From Promineifilum sp. (lineage in GTDB: Bacteria; Chloroflexota; Anaerolineae; Promineifilales; Promineifilaceae), in contig JAGOBF010000009.1 in the NCBI GenBank assembly GCA_017983515.1, positions 1 through 64,000 of the forward strand: a stretch of 64,000 nucleotides of DNA, written 5' to 3'. The position numbers and the translations under genes were made by a program. The notes under the pieces are model-generated. The model had not been told where the DNA came from. It made no database searches and saw nothing but the letters and a program-made list of their open reading frames with translations. Below, in pieces: positions 16,920-25,668 of this stretch (position 1 is its first letter; every line of letters starts with the position of its first letter).

Positions 16920-18155
16920 TCAGACGATGCGCGGTTCGGGGATGGGGATGATGAAGCGGCCACCCGCCTCGCGATAGGCCGCTTGCTGGCGCATGATCTC
17001 ATCGGCGAAGTTCCAGGCCAGCAACAGCACGTAATCCGGCTGGTCCTCCAAGAGCTTTTCGACCGGGTAGATGGGCAGATGATTGCCGCCCATGTAGCGG
17101 CCGTGCTTATACTTGTTCAGATCGACGACGTAATCGACCAACGTGGAATCGATCTCGCAGTAGGCCAGCATCGTCGTGGCCTTGGCCGCGGCACCGTAGG
17201 CGGCGATGCGATAGCCTTGGGCTTTCAAATCGCGCAGGATCGCCAACAGATTATCCTTGACGGCCTGCACCCGGTCGGCGAAGTCGCGATAGTAGTCGAT
17301 GCGGTCGACCTGGCGTTCACGCTCGGTCGCCAACAGTTCTTCCACGACTGGGCCAACGTTCTCGCGCGGCTCCACGAACAGGCGCAGCGATCCGCCGTGG
17401 ATCTTCGTGCGCTTGACGTCATTGAGAAACAGACCATGCTGCCGGAACAGCTTGTCCAGCGCGGTGACCGAGTAGTAGCACAGGTGTTGGTGATAGATGG
17501 TGTCGAACTCGGCGTGGTCGACCAGATCGACGACGTAGGGACATTCGATGACGGCCACGCCGGTCGGCTTGAGCACGGTTTTGATGCCGGCCACAAAGCC
17601 GTTGAGGTCGGGCACATGGGCCAGCACGTTGTTGGCCAGGAAGACGTCGGCCGCCTTGCCTTCGTCCACCAGTTGCCGGGCCAGATCATGGGTGAAGAAG
17701 GTGATCATCGTCGGGATGCCCGCTTCCTGGGCGGCCGTGGCCGGGGCGACCGACGGGTCGATGCCCAGTACGGGAATGCCGCGCTCGGCAAAGTTCTTTA
17801 ACATGTAGCCATCGTTGCTGGCGGCCTCCATGACCAGACTGTCGGGGCCGAGCGGCCGCGTCCCCATGAGGTATTCGGCGCTCTCGCGGAAATGCTTCAG
17901 CAGCGATTGGGAGATGGAGGAGAAGTAGGGATACTCCGCATAGAAGAGTATCTCCGGGTTGACCGTCTCGCGAATCTGGGCCAGCGAGCTGTCGGGGCAG
18001 AAAACGAGCGTCAGCGGGGCGTGGAGGGCCGGCTCGTCGAGTTGGTCGGCGCGCAGCAGGCGGTCGGCCAGCGGCGTCTCGCCGAAGGCGATGATGGTCT
18101 CCAGGTTAGTTGACCCGGAGATGCGATCTGTAGTTTCGTTTTTGTAGATGGACAT
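16920..18155 (-). CDS. NDP-sugar C-methyltransferase-like protein with degenerate zinc site
   Basis: This 411-residue protein has the three-part architecture of sugar C-methyltransferases (TylC3-like): an N-terminal zinc-domain region, a central SAM-binding domain ([12 protein letters not shown], residues 108-119; GIDPS), and the C-terminal domain with [14 protein letters not shown] and [24 protein letters not shown]. These enzymes methylate C3 of a nucleotide-activated keto-sugar. Of the four expected zinc cysteines, only C53 clearly remains: the first pair reads D10-R-I-S13-G, and the second pair reads C53-P-D-S56. ATG at 18155 fits the family; upstream codons fall in the inverted repeat. 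Its neighbours rfbF and the SDR suggest a CDP-sugar substrate. Confidence 0.85.
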   Translation of the reverse strand: MSIYKNETTDRISGSTNLETIIAFGETPLADRLLRADQLDEPALHAPLTLVFCPDSSLAQIRETVNPEILFYAEYPYFSSISQSLLKHFRESAEYLMGTRPLGPDSLVMEAASNDGYMLKNFAERGIPVLGIDPSVAPATAAQEAGIPTMITFFTHDLARQLVDEGKAADVFLANNVLAHVPDLNGFVAGIKTVLKPTGVAVIECPYVVDLVDHAEFDTIYHQHLCYYSVTALDKLFRQHGLFLNDVKRTKIHGGSLRLFVEPRENVGPVVEELLATERERQVDRIDYYRDFADRVQAVKDNLLAILRDLKAQGYRIAAYGAAAKATTMLAYCEIDSTLVDYVVDLNKYKHGRYMGGNHLPIYPVEKLLEDQPDYVLLLAWNFADEIMRQQAAYREAGGRFIIPIPEPRIV

Positions 18156-18176
18156 GGTTCTTTCACGTGTGAAGAA

Positions 18177-18315
18177 GAGAAAACCACAGATTTCACAGAT
18201 ACCAGACGCCTCATGTGAAGGACGCACAGCATATAGAGAGCGCAAAAAGCAATCTACTGAGCAAACCTGGCACAAGCGTCTTCATCTGTGAAATCTGTGT
18301 GCTCTGTGGTTTCTC
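18177..18315. repeat. imperfect long inverted repeat, intercistronic (CCACAGATT family)
   Basis: The left arm from 18177 (GAGAAAACCACAGATTTCACAGAT) is matched by a right arm at 18284-18315 that reads, as reverse complement, GAGAAACCACAGAGCACACAGATTTCACAGAT; the left copy lacks a 9-nt stretch. A second inner pair AGACGC/GCGTCT (18204-18209, 18276-18281) extends the pairing. It lies between the SDR stop and the methyltransferase start inside one operon. A related element occurs at 43637-43717. Probably a dispersed intergenic palindrome or MITE-like element. Confidence 0.7.
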
Positions 18316-18320
18316 CTGAA

Positions 18321-19364
18321 TCAGGCGGGCACGGTCGTGCGCCAGCGCAGACGGTCGTCCAGCCGGCCTTCGCTCATCAGCATCTTGATATGATCGATGC
18401 GCCGATAGCGCGGCCCTTCGAACTCTTCCAGTTGCAAGCCCACGCGCTGGTAGGCTTCGTAGAGTTCCTGAGCGCCCTTGCGCGCTGTCCACTGCGGTTT
18501 AAATTCCGGCAGGGTGCGGGCGATTTTGCTGCTGTCGACGCGATAGTTGCGCTTGTCGGCGCTGGCGCCTTCGGCGAATTCCACGCGGCTGTTGGGCACA
18601 ACCTCGGCCACGATCTCGGCCAGCTCGCGGATGCGGTAGTTCTCTTCCGGGCGGCCGACGTTGAACGCCTCGTTGTGAATCAGTTCGCGCGGCGCATTGA
18701 GCGCGGCCACGAACGCCAGAGACATATCCTCGATGTGGACGACGGGACGCCAGGGCGTGCCGTCGCTTTTCAGATAGACCAGCCCGGTCGTATAGGCCCA
18801 GGCGGTCAGGTTATTGATGACCAGGTCGAAGCGCAGGCGGGGCGACACCCCGTAGGCGGTCGAGCTGCGCAAGAAGGTGGGGCTGAACGTGTCGTCGGCC
18901 AGTTTGGCGACGTCCTGTTCGACCATGACCTTGGAGCGGCCGTAAGGCGTGACCGGGTTGAAGGCCGACTCCTCAGTGAGCCAGTCGTCGACTCCCGCGC
19001 CGTAGTTGCTGCACGAGGACGAGAAGATGTAGCGCTCGACGCCCACTTCCTTGGCGATCTCGGCTAATCGAAGCGACGCCTGGTGGTTGATTTCGTAGGT
19101 GAGTTCGGGGTTCAGATCGCCCAGCGGATCGTTCGACAAGCCGGCCAGATGCAGGATGGCGTCGAAGCCGTCGATGTCGGCGTGGGTCACGTCGCGCACG
19201 TCCTTGTTGATCGCCGGGACGGCATTGGCGGCATCTTCATCGCCGAAAGTGGCTGCCTGATAGAGGTTTGTATCCAGACCAACGACGTCGTGGCCCGATT
19301 TGAGAAGCATGGGCACGAGCACCGTGCCCACGTAGCCGTTATGACCTGTCACTAATACACGCAT
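18321..19364 (-). CDS. NAD-dependent epimerase/dehydratase (extended SDR)
   Basis: This 347-residue protein is a nucleotide-sugar-modifying SDR. The NAD(P)-binding glycine motif is GHNGYVG (residues 7-13), the early acidic residue is in VGLDTNLY, catalytic Ser/Tyr/Lys elements are in SSSCSNYG and TPYGRSK, and RPVVHIEDM and AFNVGRPEENYRI are typical of the substrate domain. It is not an RfbG-type CDP-glucose 4,6-dehydratase, which begins with a different motif. It lies between rfbF and the C-methyltransferase, so an epimerase, reductase or dehydratase acting on a CDP-sugar is the best reading. Specificity is unresolved. Confidence 0.85.
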   Translation of the reverse strand: MRVLVTGHNGYVGTVLVPMLLKSGHDVVGLDTNLYQAATFGDEDAANAVPAINKDVRDVTHADIDGFDAILHLAGLSNDPLGDLNPELTYEINHQASLRLAEIAKEVGVERYIFSSSCSNYGAGVDDWLTEESAFNPVTPYGRSKVMVEQDVAKLADDTFSPTFLRSSTAYGVSPRLRFDLVINNLTAWAYTTGLVYLKSDGTPWRPVVHIEDMSLAFVAALNAPRELIHNEAFNVGRPEENYRIRELAEIVAEVVPNSRVEFAEGASADKRNYRVDSSKIARTLPEFKPQWTARKGAQELYEAYQRVGLQLEEFEGPRYRRIDHIKMLMSEGRLDDRLRWRTTVPA

Positions 19365-19421
19365 TGTAAATTCTCCACTCCTAATTGATCACCTGTTTGG
19401 GGCCGGGTTTGAAACCCGCTC

Positions 19422-20192
19422 CTACCAGGTCTTCCAGGGGGCCTGGCCACTATCCCATAATTTTTCCAGCACGTATTTGTCGCGCCGGGTATCCATGCAC
19501 TGCCAGAAACCGTCATGCTTATAGGCCATCAACTCGCCGTCGGCGGCCAGACGCTCCAGGGGTTCCTTTTCGAACTGGGTATCGTCGCCGTCGATATAGT
19601 CGAACACCTGCGGCTCGACGACGAAGAACGCGCCGTTGATCCAGCCCTCGGCCGTCTGCGGTTTTTCGGTGAACTCGCGAATGCGGTCGCCGTCGAACTC
19701 CATGTGACCGTAGCGGGCGGGCGGGCGCACGGCGGTCATGGTGATCAGGCGGCCGTGGTTACGATGGAAAGCCAACAGCTTTTGCAAATCAACGGTCGAA
19801 ACGCCGTCGCCCCAGGTGAGCATGAAGGTCTCATCGCCCAGGTAGGGCTGCAAGCGCTTGATGCGGCCGCCGGTCATCGTGTGCAGGCCAGTATCGATCA
19901 ACTCAATCGTCCAGTCCTGGATGCCGTCCCTGTCGTGGGTATCCACACGGCCGGCCTTCAGGTTGACGGTCAGGTTGCTGTTCAACGAGCAGTAATCGAC
20001 CATGTAGCGCTTGATCACCTCGCCCTTATAGCCCAGCGCGATCACGAAATTATTATGCCCATAACAGGAATAATGCATCATGATGTGCCACATGATCGGA
20101 TGGCCGCCAATCTCCACCATCGGTTTGGGCTTGATCTCCGTCTCTTCCGCCAGTCGCGTCCCATGACCGCCGGCCAGAATACCTACTTTCAT
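19422..20192 (-). CDS. rfbF: glucose-1-phosphate cytidylyltransferase
   Basis: This 256-residue nucleotidyltransferase makes CDP-glucose from CTP and glucose-1-phosphate, the entry point to CDP-linked deoxy and branched sugars. The signature LAGGHGTRLAEET at residues 6-18 with KPKPMVEIGG, the MMHYSCYGHNNFVIALGYKG block, TGLHTMTGGRIKRL, FMLTWGDGVS and GFWQCMDTRRDK all match RfbF closely, and the length is typical. It is first in a five-gene minus-strand operon leading to a sulfotransferase. No RfbG dehydratase was found in this window. Confidence 0.94.
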   Translation of the reverse strand: MKVGILAGGHGTRLAEETEIKPKPMVEIGGHPIMWHIMMHYSCYGHNNFVIALGYKGEVIKRYMVDYCSLNSNLTVNLKAGRVDTHDRDGIQDWTIELIDTGLHTMTGGRIKRLQPYLGDETFMLTWGDGVSTVDLQKLLAFHRNHGRLITMTAVRPPARYGHMEFDGDRIREFTEKPQTAEGWINGAFFVVEPQVFDYIDGDDTQFEKEPLERLAADGELMAYKHDGFWQCMDTRRDKYVLEKLWDSGQAPWKTW

Positions 20193-20237
20193 ACGTTGTC
20201 AACTCCTTGGACAGATTTCATAACCCGACCGTCTCCG

Positions 20238-20298
20238 GCCGGTCACCAGACCGGCGTTTCCGATGTGAGGGGCGTCGGGTTGTCGCGCCCCTCACATC
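20238..20298 (-). terminator. double hairpin after giant protein gene (type A copy 1)
   Basis: A perfect 13-bp stem (arms 20262-20274 and 20286-20298, 11-nt loop) lies about 30 nt beyond the stop of the 1323-residue protein gene. A second small stem (GCCGGTC-ACCA-GACCGGC, 20238-20255) follows in the direction of transcription. There is no U-tract. The pair probably ends or insulates that transcript before the rfbF operon begins at 20192. Confidence 0.65.
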
Positions 20299-20328
20299 TG
20301 TGATCGTTTATCTTAGCCGGAAGCCATG

Positions 20329-23300
20329 TTATGGTCGAATGACGAGCGGCATCATAACCGCCGTCCCCTTGACCGTGATGGTCACCGTCGTGCTGCCCTG
20401 GCCCGTGCCGTCGTGGGCGATGAAGGTGATCACATACGTCCCCGATTGACCGATACTCACCGGCCAGTTGAAGACGCCCGTGCCGTCGCCGTTATCCACG
20501 AAGGTTGCGCCGTCGGGCAGGCCGTCGGCCGACAGGGTGAGCGGCTCGTTTTCGGGATCGCTCGCCGTCACCTCGAAGCTGACCACCTGACCGACCAGGA
20601 CCGATTTATCCGGGACGGGGTTAACAGTCGGCGGAGGATTGTCGGTGAAGGTCGCCGTGACGACGGTATTCTTCTCGATGTTGAACGTCAACGGATTCTC
20701 GGCTCCAACCAGGTCACCGCTCCAGCCGGCAAAGTAATTGCCCGTCGCGGGCACGGCCCGCAGGGTAACTTCTTCGCCGCACAGATACTCTGTCTTGCTG
20801 GGGGTGATCGAGACGTTGCCCGGCCCGACCTTATTCACTTTCAAGGTGTGGATGTTCTGGGTGAACACGGCGTTGACCGTCACATCATCGGTGATCGTGA
20901 CGATTTCCACAGGGTTGCTGCCGCTGAGCGCCCCACCCCACTGGCTAAAGGTCCAGCACGTGCCGCCGTCGGCCACCAGGGCCACCACGTCACCATAGAG
21001 ATAGTAGTCCTTCTGCGGATCGCGGTTCACCGTGCCGCCGCCCGTGACGTTGATAGCCAGATCGTACTCAATCTGGTCAAACGTAGCCGTCACAGTCGTA
21101 TCGCCGGTGATCGTCAGTTGCGTCGATAGAGCGGTTGGCGTGTCGCCGCCGCTCCAGCCGGTGAATTCCCAGCCGGGTTTGAGCGTGGCGTTGAGCGTCA
21201 CGACATCGCCGTAGACGTAAGTCGTCTTCACGGGCGACCAGGTGACGGTTCCGCCCGTGCCCACGCCCAGATGAACGGGATTCACGGCGAGGGTGTACTG
21301 CTCCTGCTCGAACTTGGCCGTGACGGTCTCGCTCTGGCGCATGGTGATGGAGACAACGGGGTTTGTGCTGGTGACGCCGCCCGTCCAGCCAATGAATTTC
21401 CAGCCCGGTTGGGCAACGGCCGTCAATTGAACGACGTCGTCATAGACGTAGGTCTCCTGTGCCGGGCTTTTGGTGACTGCATTGTTCTCGCCGCCGACGC
21501 CATCGTTCTCGATATTGACGACGAGCTGATATTGATCCTGCGTGAAGGTCGCCGTGACGTCCTTAGGTTCATCGATGGTAACCGAGACGCTCGGCGCGAT
21601 ATCGTTGATGTCGCCCATCCAGCCGGCGAATGACCAGCCGGGGGTGGCGGTGGCGGTCAGGAGCACATCTGTCCCACAGGTGTAGGGCGCTTGAACCGGG
21701 TCTTTGCTAACCGTTCCGTTGCCGACCGTCGTGACGTTGACGTCCATCGGCGAGCCGTCTTCGGGGCTGATGGGCGCTTCCATGTTGAAGAAGTAATCGA
21801 CCACGGCTTTGTGGGCGGGTTGCGTTCCGGCGCTGCCGCTGTTGCCGGCGAAGAAACCGGCGTTGACAACGGTCATGGGAATGGTGTGAACACCACTGAC
21901 AAGGTTCCAGGCGGCGCCGTCGACCGACCAGTACCACTTCCATGTATCGCCGGTGCGGGTCACGCGCAAGTAAGATGGCGAATCGGTCAGGTTCAGCGTG
22001 GTCGAGACTGCTTTCACCTGTGCCCCGTTGTCGACAAAGCGGGCGTAGAGGATCGGGCCTTTGGCGACCGTGCGCTCGAAGCCGAACCGCGCGTAGGTAT
22101 CGTCATCCTCGGAGAGGAAGATACCCTGGGTCTGCCCCACCGCTATGAGCGAGTCGAATTTGGCTTCGATTCTCACATCGCCGTTGCTGGAAGACTGCAT
22201 CAGGCGCGGCGGGCCGCCGGGGCTATCCCAGTCATGGGAACTGCCGCCCGGCACGTTCAGTTCCAGTTGCGTGCCGTTCATGAACAGTTGACCGTCGCCG
22301 ACGTTGATCACCTGCCAGACGCCATCGTTCAATTGGCAGACATTGAAGTCGTCGGAGAATAACTCGCCGAACTCCAGCGTCGTGAATGTCTGGTCGGGGC
22401 TGGTGCCGGTATTGTTCTGCTCGTCGGTGGCGAACAGTTTGAAGTGATAGAGCGTGGTGGGCTGCAATCCGCGAACCTGCACGCTGTGGCTCGTCTTCAG
22501 CACTGCGTCTTCGATCTGACTTCCGTAGCCGGTCGTCTTGCCGTACTCGATGCGGGTGGTGGCCGGCTCGTTGGTCGTCCAGGAGATGTTGGCCCCGATG
22601 GGCAGCTCGGTCATGACGATGTCGCTGATGACCGGCGGCGTGGTGTCGGGGGCGGCCGTGTTGAACTTGTAGCTTGTCGGGCTCATGCAATTGCCTTTCA
22701 AGTCACAAGCCTCGATCTCGACCGTATATTCGGTGCTGAAATTGAGGTTACCCTGCTTGTAGTAGAGGCGATACTCGCCCATTACACCTTGCAGTTTAGC
22801 CTTGCTGGTAACATCAACGCCATTAACCCGCATGACGACCGTCGTCCAGTCTACACCGAACAACTCATCGCCGACGTAGGCCAGGATGGGCGATTTGACG
22901 TCGACGCCGGTTGCTGCCGGCGTGGGGCTTTGCTTGCTGACCACGGGCGGCGCATTATCAGCAGTACCGCTGCCGCTTAGGACGAACATCGGCCCGGGTC
23001 TTTCGACGAAATGGCCGGTTCCCGATCCACTGTAGATGTAGGTGATCTTGTTCGTTCCGGGCACCAGGAAGTTCTTGTTGAACGGCTTAATGCCCAACGC
23101 CCAATCGGGAGAGCCAACCGTTGAACTTGCGCCCAAATTAAGTGAGAAGTTGGGGTTACGCCAGTAGGCTCCAATCAGGTAAGCCGTGGTGAATTGGGCC
23201 GGAACCGCGGGCGGCATGGTGAAGGTGTAGGTGAAGCTGTCGGCCTTGCTGCCGTCCATGTGGAGGGCATTATCGATGAAGTCGTGGATGATGAAGGCAT

Positions 23301-24300
23301 TGACCGGGTAAGAACGCATCAGCTTGAAATTAGCCGACTCGCCCCCGGCCGCCTCGCGCACGTTCCCGGCCGCGTCGACGACGCGAATCTTGAACTTGAT
23401 GCGCGCCTGATTGGTAATGTGGGCCAGGTTCCAGGTGTAGCTGGCCGTGGTAGCGCCGCCCTTGGGCTTCACCGTGCCAATGTGGTTGATCGTACCGCCG
23501 GTCGGTTGGGGGTTTGTGCCGCCCGGCCACCAGTTGTTGCTGCCGGAGCTGTGCCAGTCGCGGAAAATGCCGTCGTTGTCCTCGTCGTAGCCCTCGTACC
23601 AGGCGTGGAATTCGACGTAGGCGGTGTCGGACGAGATGTCGGCCGTCAGCTTGAGCTTGTTGTTGTTGACGGTCAGCGTGCCGCCCGCATTGGGGCCGAC
23701 CGAGCCGCTATCGTCCTCGATCGCGGTCAATGACCCATTTGGCGGCACAACGTCGCTGCCGGGCCCGGCCACCAGGGGATTGCTGTTGCTATAGTAGATA
23801 CGAATGCCGATGTCGTGAATGTGAAAGCGTTTGTCGCCCCAGAAAGTCATGGTGTTCGCGCCGACGTTAAATTCGGACTTATCGATCTCCATCACGTAGG
23901 GCGTGCGGCTCCAGTCGGAGCCGACGGGCGGATGATAGATGTTCGCGCCATTGTTGATCTTGAACATCGCCGCCTGCGAATTGTAGTTGCGCCATAGATC
24001 GAGATAGACTTCGATCTTGACCGCATTCGTGAAATCATCCGGCAGCGTAATGGCGACCGTCTTCGGGCACTTGGCCATTGTATGCGGCTCCAGGTACCAT
24101 GATCCGCCATTGGACGTTGGGGTTCCGTCCTCGTTGCAGCCGCCGGTAAACTGGGAATGGGGTACCCAGTACTCCTTATACGTCACTTCGCTATCGGCCG
24201 AGAAGATGCCGGCTTGGGCAACTCCCGGCACCATCATCACTACGCTGCCAAGTAAAACTATCGCCAAGATGACAATTGTGATACGCGTCGCGTTTCTCAT
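20329..24300 (-). CDS. giant secreted InlB-repeat protein, type A (copy 1)
   Basis: This 1323-residue protein has a signal peptide ending near VAQAG (residues 1-30) and AGGGAG 6 nt before the ATG. Order: type-A N-terminal domain (EVTYKEYW, QFTGGC, AKCPKT, VYLDLWRNY, residues 31-165); a beta-rich region with WHSSGSNNWWPGGTNPQP; an Ig-like domain with EACDLKGNC; a fibronectin-III-like domain (ISWTTNEPATTRIEYG); a ConA/DUF1349-like domain (FSDDFNVCQLNDG to HKAVVDYFFN); five InlB units; a cadherin/He_PIG-like domain; and the tail MMPLVIRP. Cysteines occur in pairs. It is encoded directly after a sulfotransferase gene (43-nt gap). Probably cell-surface or matrix; function unknown. Confidence 0.82.
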   Translation of the reverse strand: MRNATRITIVILAIVLLGSVVMMVPGVAQAGIFSADSEVTYKEYWVPHSQFTGGCNEDGTPTSNGGSWYLEPHTMAKCPKTVAITLPDDFTNAVKIEVYLDLWRNYNSQAAMFKINNGANIYHPPVGSDWSRTPYVMEIDKSEFNVGANTMTFWGDKRFHIHDIGIRIYYSNSNPLVAGPGSDVVPPNGSLTAIEDDSGSVGPNAGGTLTVNNNKLKLTADISSDTAYVEFHAWYEGYDEDNDGIFRDWHSSGSNNWWPGGTNPQPTGGTINHIGTVKPKGGATTASYTWNLAHITNQARIKFKIRVVDAAGNVREAAGGESANFKLMRSYPVNAFIIHDFIDNALHMDGSKADSFTYTFTMPPAVPAQFTTAYLIGAYWRNPNFSLNLGASSTVGSPDWALGIKPFNKNFLVPGTNKITYIYSGSGTGHFVERPGPMFVLSGSGTADNAPPVVSKQSPTPAATGVDVKSPILAYVGDELFGVDWTTVVMRVNGVDVTSKAKLQGVMGEYRLYYKQGNLNFSTEYTVEIEACDLKGNCMSPTSYKFNTAAPDTTPPVISDIVMTELPIGANISWTTNEPATTRIEYGKTTGYGSQIEDAVLKTSHSVQVRGLQPTTLYHFKLFATDEQNNTGTSPDQTFTTLEFGELFSDDFNVCQLNDGVWQVINVGDGQLFMNGTQLELNVPGGSSHDWDSPGGPPRLMQSSSNGDVRIEAKFDSLIAVGQTQGIFLSEDDDTYARFGFERTVAKGPILYARFVDNGAQVKAVSTTLNLTDSPSYLRVTRTGDTWKWYWSVDGAAWNLVSGVHTIPMTVVNAGFFAGNSGSAGTQPAHKAVVDYFFNMEAPISPEDGSPMDVNVTTVGNGTVSKDPVQAPYTCGTDVLLTATATPGWSFAGWMGDINDIAPSVSVTIDEPKDVTATFTQDQYQLVVNIENDGVGGENNAVTKSPAQETYVYDDVVQLTAVAQPGWKFIGWTGGVTSTNPVVSITMRQSETVTAKFEQEQYTLAVNPVHLGVGTGGTVTWSPVKTTYVYGDVVTLNATLKPGWEFTGWSGGDTPTALSTQLTITGDTTVTATFDQIEYDLAINVTGGGTVNRDPQKDYYLYGDVVALVADGGTCWTFSQWGGALSGSNPVEIVTITDDVTVNAVFTQNIHTLKVNKVGPGNVSITPSKTEYLCGEEVTLRAVPATGNYFAGWSGDLVGAENPLTFNIEKNTVVTATFTDNPPPTVNPVPDKSVLVGQVVSFEVTASDPENEPLTLSADGLPDGATFVDNGDGTGVFNWPVSIGQSGTYVITFIAHDGTGQGSTTVTITVKGTAVMMPLVIRP

Positions 24301-24343
24301 TTTTGCTCCCTAGTTCAAGTAGGATGGTTTCTTCCAGAACTAT

Positions 24344-25360
24344 CTATTTGGATATGGACTCGACATCCTTGGCCGACAGGGGTTGTGGCGGATGTGCCAG
24401 CATGGCCCGGGCGGCTTCGGTATTGGGCAAGGGCGAGTCGACTGAGTAGATGGCGTCCAGCCCGAATTGGTGCAGCATGCGGCGGGCCAACTCGCGTTGG
24501 TCGTCGGTAATGTGCTTCATCCAGCCGTCGACGCGGTTCTTGCCGGTCACGATGGCGCTATCCGGCTTGCTCGAATTTGATGGTTTCCGCATGGCCTCAT
24601 CGATAGAGGCATCCCATTCCTTGCCATAGAAATTGAATAATCGTTCGATCTCCTGCGTCGGTTGCTCGCAGAAGGATTCATAAAAGGCCAGGTGCACGTC
24701 TCCCGGCTCCAGTTGCGATAGGGCGACATAGTTCTCGACGCACCACATCCACAGTCGCTTTTCGAAAAGAGTGTCGGCCGCAGCGATTTGATCGCGAAAC
24801 GGCTCCAAAAAGTCCTCCATCAACTGCGGTTGAACCAGCAGAATGTCATGGAGATCGATCTCCCAGTCGAGCCGCGACTGCGAGAGGCACACCGCGCAGG
24901 GATGCCGCATCAGCAGCGCCACGCGCAGCCCGGGAAAATGGTTGACCAGCCACTTCAGATAGAGGCTGGCCCGGATGAATTTGACCAATCGCTTGTTGGC
25001 TACAATACGGGTGTTGAAACGATCGGCCCAATCGTTGCGCAGACGGCCGGACAGCGCCAGCGTCAGCGGCTCAATATAGGCGGGATTGTCGTCAGCGGGG
25101 CGAATGTACTGGATGGCGTTGAAGTGGGCGAAGGCCTCGATGCGGCCGTTGCGATCCGGCTCATCCATCAACCGATACTCATTGCGATAGTTGATGACCT
25201 CGGAGATCCAGGTTGTGCCGCTGCGTCCCGTGCCGGCCAGCACGAGAGAATCGCGGTAGTCGGACGACAAGTCCAGGTAGTAACGACGACGCATCACGTT
25301 CCTGATGTGCTCCGGATGAAATTTTCCCTTTCGTTCCTTGGTCATGTGCAACATTTTCAT
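24344..25360 (-). CDS. sulfotransferase family protein within the giant-protein array
   Basis: This 338-residue protein has the phosphosulfate-binding loop GTGRSGTTW at residues 43-51 and a 3'-phosphate-binding segment (RVALLMRHPCAVCLSQSRLDWE). Later comes VHLAFYESFCEQPTQEIERL, the usual helix after the acceptor region. An AGGAG element lies 10 nt before the ATG. It sits between two giant secreted-protein genes and is probably co-transcribed with the downstream one (43-nt gap), which suggests that either the protein itself or its glycan is the acceptor. That link is inference; the family call is secure. Confidence 0.82.
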   Translation of the reverse strand: MKMLHMTKERKGKFHPEHIRNVMRRRYYLDLSSDYRDSLVLAGTGRSGTTWISEVINYRNEYRLMDEPDRNGRIEAFAHFNAIQYIRPADDNPAYIEPLTLALSGRLRNDWADRFNTRIVANKRLVKFIRASLYLKWLVNHFPGLRVALLMRHPCAVCLSQSRLDWEIDLHDILLVQPQLMEDFLEPFRDQIAAADTLFEKRLWMWCVENYVALSQLEPGDVHLAFYESFCEQPTQEIERLFNFYGKEWDASIDEAMRKPSNSSKPDSAIVTGKNRVDGWMKHITDDQRELARRMLHQFGLDAIYSVDSPLPNTEAARAMLAHPPQPLSAKDVESISK

Positions 25361-25620
25361 ACGGCAAAAACTCCTGCGTGAATCTACATGACGCGCCCGA
25401 TTTCCCTCAGTTTTCTTCCATTACTAGTGGAGCCGTTCCTATACCTGTACAAGGCCGGATGATTGTTTCGGGGCGATGCAACAGTGTTCGTTGCAACTAT
25501 CGGTGCTTTCTTTCGAAGACGGCCGGCTTTTGCCCGGCGATCTTCCCCTATTTACAGGTTAACACTACTTCCAAAAGGGTAGTCCGATAAACTTACGATG
25601 CCTCTTAAGTGCACTGGGTA
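25361..25620. other. 260-bp intergenic region upstream of the sulfotransferase
   Basis: This lies between the terminator of the 1496-residue protein gene and the sulfotransferase start, so the promoter of the sulfotransferase/type-A unit should be here. Small hairpins are visible (GCAAC-AGTGTTC-GTTGC near 25479-25495; GCCGG-CTTTTGC-CCGGC near 25524-25540), but no convincing -35/-10 pair. I compared it with the c-di-GMP riboswitch pattern and found no match. Confidence 0.45.
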
Positions 25621-25661
25621 GTCCCACCCGGCCGTCTCAAAGCAAGACGGCCGGGTGGGAC
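25621..25661 (-). terminator. perfect 17-bp hairpin after giant protein gene (type B copy 1)
   Basis: Arms GTCCCACCCGGCCGTCT (25621-25637) and its exact reverse complement (25645-25661) enclose a 7-nt loop. It begins 8 nt after the stop codon of the 1496-residue protein gene on the minus strand, the expected place for a terminator, although no U-run follows. Confidence 0.75.
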
Positions 25662-25668
25662 AAGCAGA

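Noticed and set aside
18321..19364. CDP-glucose 4,6-dehydratase (rfbG) for the SDR
   Set aside because: The N-terminal glycine motif and the central blocks do not match RfbG; only a general SDR call is supported.
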